From Brachyhypopomus gauderio (lineage: Eukaryota > Chordata > Actinopteri > Gymnotiformes > Hypopomidae): a DNA stretch of 64,000 bases. Below the pieces are notes generated by a model. The model did no database searches. It saw nothing but the letters and a program-made list of their open reading frames with translations, and was not told where the DNA came from. Shown piece after piece: positions 1 to 10,218 of the stretch (the stretch's first letter is position 1; each line of letters opens with the position of its first letter). The DNA lies in NCBI RefSeq assembly GCF_052324685.1, contig NC_135222.1:4069749-4133748 (forward strand). The letters run 5' to 3'. Position numbers and translations under genes: made by a program.

Positions 1-1208
1 CGGTAGTCAAGGAATCGCACGCGCAGGTTGTGAAGCACCGCTGGCTCGTGCAGAAAGCTGAGGGCTGTCAAGTCGTTTTCTCCTTCCAAAATTTCAGGGT
101 TTCCCAGAGGGGGAAGACCAACAGGGGGCGCCACTGAGTAGTGTATCTCCTTAAGCGAAAAATACAGGTTCCACTTGTCTTGAATTATTGGGAAATGTAA
201 AATCAAAGAAGGAAGACTAATGGGGTGCTCAAAATGAATGTATTACAGCTTTGGTGCAAATATAAAAATAAATGAAGCGTAGAAGTGTGCATATCTCACT
301 CTGCCATCGCTGAGGCCGAGTTTGAGATTCTGGTCTCCAGGTCTGTAGTCCTGTTGCAGCTGGGCAGATACCCAGACTTCTTGGTCATCAGGCACCCAGA
401 CACAGGCTCCCTTGGGACAGACCAGTTCACATGTTCACACTTAGGGGGCCGCATCACACTAAGAAATTCTGTTTAATATGGCACTGTTTACACATTTGGA
501 GAAATGAATGATCTCTCTGTATGGCAAGAAGTGCCCATTTGAATGCAACGCTTCTAAAATGAAATATTTGATTTCAATATTTAACTGCATATCTGTTACA
601 GCGATGCATACAGTACATTTAATATGTAATAAAGGTAACAGCATACATGAAGTAACAAAACACCTGGATGATGTAGATATATGAATGTGTACTTTTTCCC
701 GTTGGAGTGGACTTAACAGTACACAGAGACACTCAACCTTTTGTTCTCCAACACACAGCATACATCCTCAAAGGGCAGAATGACCAACTAATATATTCGT
801 TGATAAGATTGTTTATACAGCTGCCTACACATTTTGAAATGTAGCCGTGTGATCCGTGTAGATGGCGTTACCGCATTTCACCAGCATCAGCATAAAGCGG
901 CCTGCTCTGCATTAAACATTAACAACAGTCATTCAATCCCCTCCAGTGAACTCCTCAGTCCCAAACACCGGGACTTTCTCTTCTTCATACCACCAACGGA
1001 AACTTATGAAAACAAAGAGCAAATCTTTGACGACACACTGCCTCCTATGTAGGTCCTTTCACACCTTAATGTCAGCGTGGTCCTCTGAAGGTGCCAAATT
1101 AGCCAGTCCCAACGTTTTTGTACTGTAATGTCGTCACATTCACCTGGCTACACCCAGAACGGAACCCATATCCCTGCTTACCTTAGTGTAGAGTTCAGGA
1201 GCTGCCAT
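1..1208 (-). CDS. class V unconventional myosin (myosin Vc-like), first three coding exons, partial
   Basis: Actin-based motor of class V, which carries vesicles; only the start of the motor domain is in the window. Exon 1 is 1182-1208 and encodes MAAPELYTK, the short start typical of myosin V, followed by a gtaagc donor. Exon 2 is 300-410 and encodes the SH3-like N-terminal subdomain, with [10 protein letters not shown] and DYRPGD matching VWIPDPEEVW and DYKPGD of the family. Exon 3 runs from 149 off the left edge and contains [20 protein letters not shown] and [13 protein letters not shown], the myosin V signature. All junctions are phase 0. A second in-frame acceptor at 173 would add eight residues to exon 3. 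LPPL before the NPEIL motif resembles MYO5C more than MYO5A or MYO5B, but the orthology is unsettled. The P-loop and everything after it lie outside the window. Confidence 0.85.
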
Positions 1209-2892
1209 ATTGAGAGAGACCACTTTGATAAACTGGACTCTTTTATGCTTAAAGGGCAGGAGTAATATCAAAACAGAGATTCTCACGAAACTCAGTCTCC
1301 TCTTCAGTCTCCTCCTCAGTCACCGGTCTGGTGACCTTTGCTCTGGCATAGAGGAGGCATCATAACCTTCATGGGAAGTTAACGGTTAATCTTCACGTGG
1401 ACAACAGAAGGAACCTTCAAGTTTGATCACGGCTACCGCACATACAGCACCGGGTGATAGCCTCTAAATGAGGCCGAGGCAAACACAATGGGGTCCAACG
1501 CATTTTTGAGTTGTAGTCAATGAAAGAACCGGGCCCACGTCAAACATACAGAAACACTTTACTCTGCAAAACGTCAACGTAAACCGAGCAGCCCAAATGT
1601 ACTGAAGTCCCAGATGTTTCAACTGCACAGAGTTAACATCTTTTCACAAAAGCAAATGTGTGCTTCCAACTGGCAATGTGCGTCCATTTAAAGAAAAATA
1701 AAGACACAGAACATGAAATCACCATTCACATTTTTGATACCAGTCCAGATTTTAAACTCTGTGAATGTGGTTTAGAGCGGTCGGTGTAAACAGCATATAA
1801 AAGAACATTAGTCATTTCAATAAGCATCATGAACTGATGAAATACAAATGAAGTTGTTTTATCTCTATAGATTTGTGCCCAAGATAACCTTTTTTTTTTT
1901 TGTTTTTAACAATTTTATCAATGACTATACAGTATGGAAAACATAAAAAGCTACAAATACCTTTGTGGCAGTTTAAGATACATGTGAATCAAATTTGAAA
2001 CCTTTTTTTCCATGTAGAATGCTGAACATTTTTTAAGGTCTTTCAATCAATCTTTCACATCGAGTTATTTTAATATAAAGGACATGGTAACAAGCCCCGC
2101 CCCTAACTGCACCCCTCAGTGTTTCTAAAGTCTTTTATGAGTTGGTTTGTGCAAAACTCCTAGGAATTTGCACTCCTTAGATTCTGCTGCCCTAGACTAG
2201 TCACAATTAAGGATCTCCTTTGAGCAGAATACGAAAGAAATAAGCATGAAGGCAAAGCCCATTTGCCCCCATAACTCCACAAGCCTTTTGTACAGCTCTG
2301 TTAGCAGTGCTTCATATAGGGTCTCATCCTTCCTTCACATCTCTGTATATCAACCATAGATGACTGCATCTTTAAAGGACTAGATCATTCTCCATTGTAC
2401 ATCTCTTCACCTTCACTGACTGGAGGATTAAAGTTTGACCTGATTGTCACGTCACTCCCGTTTCAATCCCACACACTCTCGTAACGTATGGAAGTGCCAC
2501 TCTCGAATCTGGAACCTATAAACATTTTTGTTCTTATAGACAGTAAAAACATACAAAACCCCCCTCCAAAGGTTAAGCTTAAAATTGAACTGACAGTCTT
2601 GGATAGCAATCCCAACCAGTGGGTCTTGGATTAGTGTCCCACAGAGAACTAGAGCGTCCTGGTGAAAGTGTTGAGCTGATCTGTTGGGAGTGGGGAGTTC
2701 TGGTCCTGGTTCTGTGACTGTATGTATGCAGGTAGCTCAAGACCCATGTGCCCACCTGAGAAAGAGAAGAGAGCAACCGTTCAAGCACCCCAAAATGAAA
2801 GAGATGATGTATTTGTGCCGCAAAGCATCGTGGGAGGTCGTTCTGAACTAAAGCAAATGCCAAATGCTGTCACAGGTCAAAGCTCGCCTTCG
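1209..2892 (-). other. mbd3 3' UTR and mbd3-myosin intergenic DNA
   Basis: There is no coding exon on either strand here. The proximal part (upper coordinates) should be the mbd3 3' UTR and the distal part the promoter and 5' leader of the myosin gene that starts at 1208. No minus-strand AATAAA was found. The best hexamer is ATTAAA (plus-strand tttaat at 2069-2074), which would give a 3' UTR of about 0.85 kb. Confidence 0.5.
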
Positions 2893-5800
2893 CTATACGT
2901 CGTCCTTGTCGTCATGGCAGTTGCCCTCGTCCTTGAGCCCCTCCCCACCACCGGCCTCCTCCTCTACGTGGGCGAGCATGTCCGCCATGAGGGCCTCTTC
3001 CAGACGCTTCCTCACGTTGTAGACCAGCTCCTCCTGTTTCCTGGACCAGCCCGGAACATCAGACGACACACACGGTTCAGCACAAGCAGGAGACACCGCA
3101 TCAACATTTGACCTCAAGCTTCATTGCTATTGTCTGTTCATATTACGCAACTTCAAACGTGCACCACAAACCCCCCCGCACTGTGTTCAGTTACAACACA
3201 CACCTGATGTCCTCATCCGTGACGATGAAAGCTTTGCAGAGGGGCTGGGCCGTGTTGAGCCACACCCCGGGGTTCTTTTCCACAGCGGCAGACAGCTGGC
3301 CAGTGATGGGGGCGGAGCTTGTGTGCAGGGCGCTAGCGATCGCCGACAGCAGAGTCTTATCTGTGCACCCGGGACCAACACCTGCTGGGGGAGGGGCAGA
3401 AACCATTAGACACGGGTCTCTCCATTTCTAGTGTAAACTTACATTCGCATTCGGGCGTTAGGCTAGTGCCACAGTGCGCCCTTCAGGAAGGCTGAAGAAC
3501 TGAACAGGTCTGCAGGTCAACAATAGGGGGCTCTGGGCTCGTCGTACCCTGTAAACCTTTAGGAAGGTCCATGGTTTTTACCAGCTCCTCAGCGATGTCA
3601 TAAGCATTAAGGCCACTCAGCTTCTTTTCCCAAAACAGCTGCAAGTAACAAGTGAAACCCAAAAAGAAGAAATTATGCCAAAGAACATATAGGGCAATGA
3701 AAGTAAGTCAGGATGCTTTATTTAATTTTAGGCATAGCCTGTGTAGTGTTGTATAAAATTAGCTTCATAGAGGCGTACCTGTCTCGGCTGGTCCACAGCC
3801 TTCTGTGGGTCCGTTTTGACTTTGTTGCTGGGGTGGTTGGTGACTTTCGTGACAGGCTGCTTAAATATGGAGGCCGTTTGCCGGACTGGGAGAGACGTGT
3901 TCAGGTCTGGTTTTCCCTGTAGTGCAGAGTGATTGAAGGCTAGTCTTACTCACATGGCCTTTAAGATATATTTTTATATTTGATACATCCAGTATATTTC
4001 TCATTTGGGAAAATGAACTATTTGAATAATGTAAACATTCAAATACTCAGAACAGTAAAGCATTTCGTATAACTTTCATATTAAACGTGAATAATCTTGA
4101 CGCGACTTATAACGCGTATTCTTTGATCCTCTAATATGTGAATATTAAAAACACTCGTCGCTGAGCCAGGGGTCCAGCCGCCATCACCTTGGTCTGACTG
4201 TTGTTGTCATAGCGAAGTCTCTGCCTGTTCTTGTTCAGTTTGCTCATGAGCATCTTGCCTGTGCGGAAATCAAAGGAGCTGAGATCCATGGAGTTGCCAA
4301 GGTAACGTGCCAGCTGGGGCTTGCTGCGAAACTTCTTTCCAGTGGGGCTGGAACGGTGAAAGACAGGAGGGTTCTTACGAGGAGGCCCCACACAATGACG
4401 CTCGCGCACCAATAGAACGACTCGCGGCGAGCGCAAAGCTTCTGCACAAAGACACGCAACACAGCACGAACGCATGGGGCCGCCGTGCTGTTGGATCAGC
4501 GACAAATGGAAAATGGCAAACCATGACATGCAGTGATCGCTGCCTAGTTAGTCCAGCCGATCTGGGCAAGCATATTCAGACCATGCCTACAGTCACACAC
4601 ACATCCACCGAGAGCATGGACACTGGCAGTAATGTTAGTAATGAGTGTTAGTGATGCATCCATACCATTTGTGAAGGATCTTTTGCAGTACTGGTGAAAT
4701 ATTGATGCTGTACTCACACAACCTGGCCACCTTCCTTATTTTTCTTAACTGGATCTATGAAGTGTCATATAGATCATAGTTTTTGCTATAATTGTGCGTA
4801 TTTTTACTATTATTACTAAAGTCTAAAAGTACTGTAGCCTACCTACAGAGCTCTACACCAGTAAGGTACCTTGATTTTAACTAGTCCATTTCAGTCTCAC
4901 TGATATGGCACTGTAGAAAGAGACTACAGAAACAGATTTAAAATACAAGTCTTTCTGTCAGATATCGATCCAATACTGATATCTATGAAGTATCGGTGCA
5001 CCACTAAACATTATGAAATGATGTAATGTGTTTTGTTTTTCCCTTGACCAGTATCTGCAATATCGTTGCTAAACATAACTGTAATACAAGCCAGCCCGCT
5101 GAAACTTCTGCTGCTGGCCTGCAAAGTTATTACTGTGTAAAAAAAATTTTTAATCTATAAAACACTTTTATCCACGTTTTCCTGTCTGCCTGTTAGCAAA
5201 GGATCGTGGGTTGCATCTGTCATTTTAAGACAAGTTGTCTAACGTTCAAGTGCGAAGCTGAATATAATAGCTATATTGTTGGTTTCTCAGATTGATCCCT
5301 GCAGCTGTGGCGGCCGACAGACGGCAGGTCTCTCTCTCTCTCCCTCAACAAAGACAACCCTCTTCCACCAGTTGTGTCAAAGCATGGGTCCATTAACGAG
5401 CCCTTCAAACATGTCTTTTAAGACTTGACCGTTGGCTTTGGTTCGATGCAGATTTCACATACTAATCGGTATGACTGAAGACGTGAAGGTGTCATGCAAA
5501 ATTTGGTCGATCTTTTTGGTGCGTATTCAAGCTTGCAAGGCGTGCAAAATTAAGTTAAACATAAAATATCCTACCACAAACTAAACAAACGACCCGCCTC
5601 CCCTCTCTCGCGCCTCTGCTCTTCCTCCTCTTCCTCACCTCTGCTAAAAAAAAAAAAGAACAGGCGCATCTATTTCTGTTTTTGGCCAAACTGTGCTGCT
5701 GGTGGGCATTTCACACGGGCCTTCAAAGATGAAACATAGATGCACATGGTCTATTTTAGACGTCTAAATGAAATAATACTGATACAGGATTTTGGCTCAC

Positions 5801-6068
5801 TCGTTGATGCTTCTTTAAGCATCTGCGATTATGCATCATTGTTGGTCTATCCCAGAACCCTCAAAATAGTCCAGTCTGCTCCACCCTGTATTCAGACTGG
5901 TGCTGGTACCAGAATGGCGTTGGGCCACTGCAGCAAACCAGCCCTGCTCGCTCAGTACCTAAAATAATAGACATCGCTTTTCCCCGCAGACAAACCCGAC
6001 TTTCTGGTCACTTCTTCCCTTTTCCAGCCCTTTGGGAGGGCCGAGCACTCCCACCTTTTCCTCTCCAT
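2893..6068 (-). CDS. mbd3: methyl-CpG-binding domain protein 3 (NuRD subunit)
   Basis: Nuclear core subunit of the NuRD histone-deacetylase and remodelling complex. Coding exons (minus, 5' to 3'): 5959-6068, 4188-4347, 3779-3916, 3548-3638, 3204-3381, 2893-3040, giving 274 aa with phases that close. The start MERKRWECSALPKGW is the family start. The MBD spans about residues 2-72. Residues 30 and 34 are Lys and Tyr, as in MBD2, whereas mammalian MBD3 has His and Phe. The central part (TASIFKQPVTKVTNHPSNK, then LFWEKKLSGLNAYDIAEELV) is the intrinsically disordered and HDAC-core-binding segment. The last exon carries the coiled coil RKQEELVYNVRKRLEEAL that pairs with GATAD2/p66. The acidic tail is short (CHDDKDDV, TAG stop) compared with the long Asp/Glu tract of human MBD3. 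Intron 1 carries a hAT-like MITE. Confidence 0.96.
4649..5006. mobile_element. hAT-like non-autonomous DNA transposon (MITE), degraded
   Basis: The element sits in mbd3 intron 1. The left end reads TAGTGATGCATCCATAC and the right end, reverse-complemented, reads TAGTGGTGCACCGATAC. These are imperfect terminal inverted repeats differing at three positions. The GGTGCACCGATA type of end is familiar from hAT-group elements in fish genomes (family assignment from memory). The interior has the nested inverted pattern GATATCGATCC...GATATC. No transposase reading frame is present. An 8-bp target duplication is not evident, so the copy is old. Confidence 0.6.
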
Positions 6069-7100
6069 GATTTCCGGGAAGCTATCCACTGATGTGGCGA
6101 AGTTATTATCTCTTTTCGTCTATTCTTTATTAAAAATGGAGCGTTTATACAGCACAGCTGCAGCTCCGAAGCGCGTCTCATCCGCGCGCCCGCGCGCGCG
6201 CGCCCTCACTTCAGCTCTTTGTCGCTACGCGAATCCCTCCGCCGTGACCCGGCCTCACCACCCGCGTGGCTCGCCAGGGCACTGAAGGATACATCCGCCA
6301 GGGAAACACAGTGACATTTACGGCAGATCTAGTGCAGACGGGCTATGAACCTCAGCTCTGCAGAAGCCGGTTCCGACGTTGGTTCCGGAGCTGAAATCCA
6401 CACAATTATGTTATTTACCGATTCAATCTCAATGTTTAAATCAGTGGCGGACTGGTTTACAGTGTAAAACGAACTAAACGCCACAGGTAAAGTTGACGAC
6501 TGGTTCTACACCATGTAAAAACTAATCTAAAAGGTTAGTGGATCGCAAATGCTGCACGTTTTTTTAGCACGGAGCACGATAACATTATGCAATTCAATGC
6601 AAGGGCAAATAACGTGTCGTTTTTTAACGTTTCTGCGGTAAAGAAAGTCAGGCTACAAAAAAAATACTGAAATATTCAACGCTATGTCAGGGCTATCATG
6701 GGGCTAGCCAGCTCACAAAAGGGTGTCTGCCATTTATCTGGAGCTAAAACGGGCCGAGCCGCGCAGCCCGAACCGGTACCACACACGCTGGACATGTCGC
6801 CTGTTCGGCTCGTTTATCTCGGCAGTAATGAAGCTAGCCTGCCTGCTAGCCCGCTAGCTCTCCGCCGACCGAAACAGTCCTGCTCAAAGCATTATCTGCC
6901 CAACATTTGTGCACAAGAACACGGATCTGGTCAACGTTACGACTGCTCAAACGAACAACGAACGTCGACCCGGACCGTAAACTCTTGTTAGCATATATAA
7001 AAAATAGGATTTAGAGCCGTAAACGTGTTTAAACGCGGGTCTAAATTGGTACTTACTCGTTTTTCTCCATCTTGCATTCTATTTGGGTGTCTCGTTGTGA
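6069..7100 (-). promoter_or_regulatory. mbd3 promoter region / CpG-rich leader
   Basis: Lies directly upstream of the mbd3 ATG at 6068. A CGCGCGCCCGCGCGCG block sits near 6183-6202 and CpG density stays raised to about 7.0 kb, with CCGAACCGG and CTCGGCGG-type sequence. No clear TATA box was found, as expected for a housekeeping CpG-island promoter. The plus-strand open frames in this block have no recognisable homology and are read as GC-rich noise. Confidence 0.45.
7057..7070 (-). other. mbd3: candidate alternative first coding exon of mbd3 (MEKN...)
   Basis: Fourteen bases on the minus strand read ATGGAGAAAAACGA followed by a consensus donor gtaagt. Joined to the exon at 4188-4347 the phase fits exactly and gives MEKND-PTGKKFRSK, a protein lacking the N-terminal half of the MBD (residues 5-37). 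This resembles the mammalian MBD3 isoform that lacks residues 5-36, but here it would arise from an upstream exon. Transcription from this point is not shown, so this is a candidate only. Confidence 0.4.
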
Positions 7101-7516
7101 ATGTTAAATCCCCCCTTCTCTCCTCTCACTCCCCTCCCCCTCAATGAGACAAATGAAAGACATAATGCGCCCTACAGGGGGAATGAAACACTCCTCACCA
7201 AACACACAGGGCCAACCAGCCAACACAAGCTCCATCCCCTCCTACATTTATTTGCTTTGAGCAGCAAACGGCTCTTTTTTTTGAATAGCCAAAAATCAAA
7301 CTGGTTTTCACTATACTTTACCGATTAACATCCCCTGGTTTGACAAAGCATATAATTTACTGTGTTTTTGTGGTCTACTGCACTGTATCGGTCTGGTCAC
7401 ACACAACTGTTGAAAAGAGAGTGAATTAAACCAAAATACAAAAGGAGAACAATAAATGATGATTTGTTGAATTATAAACACTTTCTGACTAAGCACGAGT
7501 TGCCAAACTTGTATCG

Positions 7517-7545
<29 letters not shown>
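7517..7545. repeat. (TA)n microsatellite
   Basis: About 14 TA units in the mbd3-uqcr11 intergenic region, followed by two TTAGATA steps. Confidence 0.95.
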
Positions 7546-7549
<4 letters not shown>

Positions 7550-8128
7550 TATATTAGATATAACCCTAAACCCCAAGCACTAATGTAAACGTGCACTAAA
7601 GTTCAATATTTGTTATAGAGTAAAATACCACATTTGACCGGAGGTTGTGGGGGAGTCATGCTTAAACAGTTTACATTAAAATCGTCTGTCTACAACGTCT
7701 TGGGTCACAAGGTTATTGCTGAAATAAATATTTATTCACCTCGATAACAAACGCAACTGCATTCGGTCAAATATGCTCTTGCACACTGCACAGGTTCAGA
7801 TAGACTTGGCCATGGCGAAAACAAACCCAGCACCTTCAACTCTCCACCCAGAGGTCGGTTCGCAGGTCGCAGCCCTGCGCAGACAGGCAGCCGAGCTCGC
7901 GCAACGCAGACAGGCACTTCAGGCAAGCCGAGCTCGCGCAACGCAAGGCTACAACATACGCATGATACTGTAAGATTTCGGCTTTATTTGCATCATTTAT
8001 TGCAGCTCGAGATGTAAAGATTGCATTGCATACAGCTATTTTTTTGTTTGGAATTATGTGTCCAAAACCAAGCACAAGTAGAAACATTGTGTGATTAAAA
8101 ACAAAACACTGTATATTTATCCAATGAA

Positions 8129-8276
<148 letters not shown>

Positions 8277-8947
8277 TCTGAAGAGGATTCCACGTGAATG
8301 GCTGCAGTATAGTATAGTGTAGTTAAAGATTGCAGTTAGAATTGCAGTGATGTACATAAGATTTTCAGAGAAACATCGCATTTTGGACAACTGCAAAGAA
8401 ATACACGGTTGGAAGTATGTGGATTCCCTCCAAATTATAGAGTTCAGGTGTATGAAATCAAGTAACTGGCCATTCCATATTCTACATGCAGTAAGTTTCA
8501 TAGATTATCCAAATGTGTTGCATGATTACACTGCTCAAGCATATGGCTGCATTAATAGGCCCACATCCATGCACAAAGTTTTGGCCAAACCAGGCACCAT
8601 TTCTTCTCCACTTAGAAGTATTCTCCACTTACAAAAGCATAGTCATAGTCTTTTTTGTTGCGAGCGTGCAAAGCCAGCCGGATTTCTCAGCGTGCAGATT
8701 TTCTGTAATGGTCCGGTTCTTTCTTGGAGCATGTTCAGTTTCATTAAAATATTCACTATTTCTTTTTAAAATGTCGGGGCCAAAGCTGAGAGTGAATCCT
8801 GTTAACCTAAAATGAAATTGAGCAAATGAGCACGCAATTCGAACAAGAACCATTATGTGGTACACATTTCTACAATAAAAAAACTTGACTGTCTTCTTGG
8901 ACAGATACAGGCGAGATTTTAAATTTAGAAGAATCTTGAAATGGTCA

Positions 8948-9266
8948 TCTACGCTCAAAATAGCCTACTACATACTACATACTGCTCCTCGTAGTAGTAC
9001 GCGGTATAGTATCATGTACTACCATATTAGGAGGTCACGTGAACTTCTCAAAGTTTCACCCTCTCGCGAGACGTTTCCCGCCACTGTTGCATGACGGGAT
9101 ACAGGAGGACGGCTCTGGTCGCATACTGCAATGTGGCCGGAGTAGTATGCTATTCTACGATCTTTTTGCGCAATTAACTTTTATTTTGGTTACATATTGC
9201 ATATGGCATACTAATTGGGTGCAATCAGTACCTGAGTAGTATGTAGTAGGCCATTTCGAACATAGA
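8948..9266. mobile_element. palindromic MITE with ~31-bp terminal inverted repeats
   Basis: The left end is TCTACGCTCAAAATAGCC followed by TACTACATACTAC. The right end, reverse-complemented, is TCTATGTTCGAAATGGCC followed by TACTACATACTAC. The mismatches between the two ends are all transitions, mostly of CpG-decay type. The 319-bp element has no open frame with transposase features. It lies just downstream of uqcr11 and contains that gene's nearest AATAAA. Confidence 0.75.
9180..9185 (-). terminator. candidate poly(A) signal for uqcr11
   Basis: Minus-strand AATAAA, 139 bases beyond the uqcr11 stop codon and inside the MITE. No closer canonical hexamer was seen; CATAAA at about 9274 is a weaker alternative. 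Confidence 0.5.
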
Positions 9267-9323
9267 CGTCATTTATGTAATACACACCAACTAATCAGTA
9301 ATCACATTTTCAAACTACACAAA

Positions 9324-9774
9324 TTACTCGTCCTTCTTGAATTTGCCATTAATGTAAGGCACATAATCCAGGATTCGACGCCAATCTGTGAAATGGATCA
9401 CTCCGACCAGTCCTGCCGCACTCCATCCAGCTAGAGATGGGAGCCTTGGAGATTAGGGGAGAGGATGCAGTTAAAACCACCGTGCAACCTTCTCATTACC
9501 CTTTTGAGTGAATATTAACTTCCAACCTCAGTATATAGTTAATAAAGAACCCATATCTTGTAAACCAAGTAAATGAGACACATCGGGATTAACTTCTTTA
9601 TAAATCGTACTAAACGTCGAGCGACGCAAGAGTGCACTGGATTTCATTATTTGGCGTTTAACCAGATGCAATAAACAGTTTCTTTTAATGCCAAATAGTT
9701 AGCTAGATAGCCATCTTAATTTACCATGATTTGGCCAAAGAAGCGTATTTCGGACCAAACAGTTTGGGAAACAT
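9324..9774 (-). CDS. uqcr11: cytochrome b-c1 complex subunit 10 (6.4 kDa, complex III)
   Basis: Small accessory subunit of mitochondrial respiratory complex III, in the inner membrane. There are two coding exons: 9725-9774 (MFPKLFGPKYASLAKSW, donor gtaaat) and 9324-9444 (LPSLAGWSAAGLVGV and on to the TAA stop). They join in phase to 56 aa, the same length as human UQCR11. A single hydrophobic segment (about residues 22-33) is the membrane anchor. The C-terminal DWRRILDYVPYINGKFKKDE is almost identical to the mammalian protein. An apparent acceptor at 9430, 14 bases inside exon 2, gives the wrong phase and is rejected. The position between mbd3 and tcf3 on the same strand matches the human order MBD3-UQCR11-TCF3. 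The gene is too split for a simple ORF scan to find. Confidence 0.93.
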
Positions 9775-10208
9775 TTTTTTCCTGTTGTCCCTGCCTTCGT
9801 TTTGTACCTCAGACACAAATAGAACGCCTGGTGAAGGACCCCAAGCTGTCTGCGAGATCGCCTATTCGAAAATGCATTGAGCCGCGGCTTTATCTAGTTA
9901 CAAAATGTACATTCTTACACAAAAATATTTCATGTAACCGTCTGTTCATATGATTTCCTACAACACTATGGCAACTGTGATATACCACGCGCACTTTCAA
10001 AATAACCTTTGTTTTTTATGCGTATGGTTTTATAATTAAGCATTTATATTAGATGACGTGATTCCTATGGTTTCAACAGACCTTTTGTGTAGTGGCAATA
10101 GAACATTTCGAGTTTCTGATAGTCAGTAATTGAAACTTTAAATACTAAAACTATCCCTTTGGTGTGATAAGTAATTATTTAAAAAGTAAGTTTTATTACA
10201 ATGTTTTT

Positions 10209-10218
10209 TTTATTTATT
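10209..10218 (-). terminator. candidate distal poly(A) signal of tcf3 (overlapping AATAAA pair)
   Basis: The minus strand reads AATAAATAAA, two overlapping canonical hexamers. It is the last strong signal before the uqcr11 promoter region, and transcript ends would fall at about 10190. Confidence 0.5.

Noticed and set aside
6698-6991. 97-codon plus-strand frame upstream of mbd3
   Set aside because: It sits in the CpG-rich promoter region, has no homology, and a shadow of GC content explains it.
9430-9431. Acceptor ctctag|CTGG for uqcr11 exon 2
   Set aside because: It gives the wrong phase with exon 1; the acceptor at 9444 restores WLPSLAGW and the exact family length.
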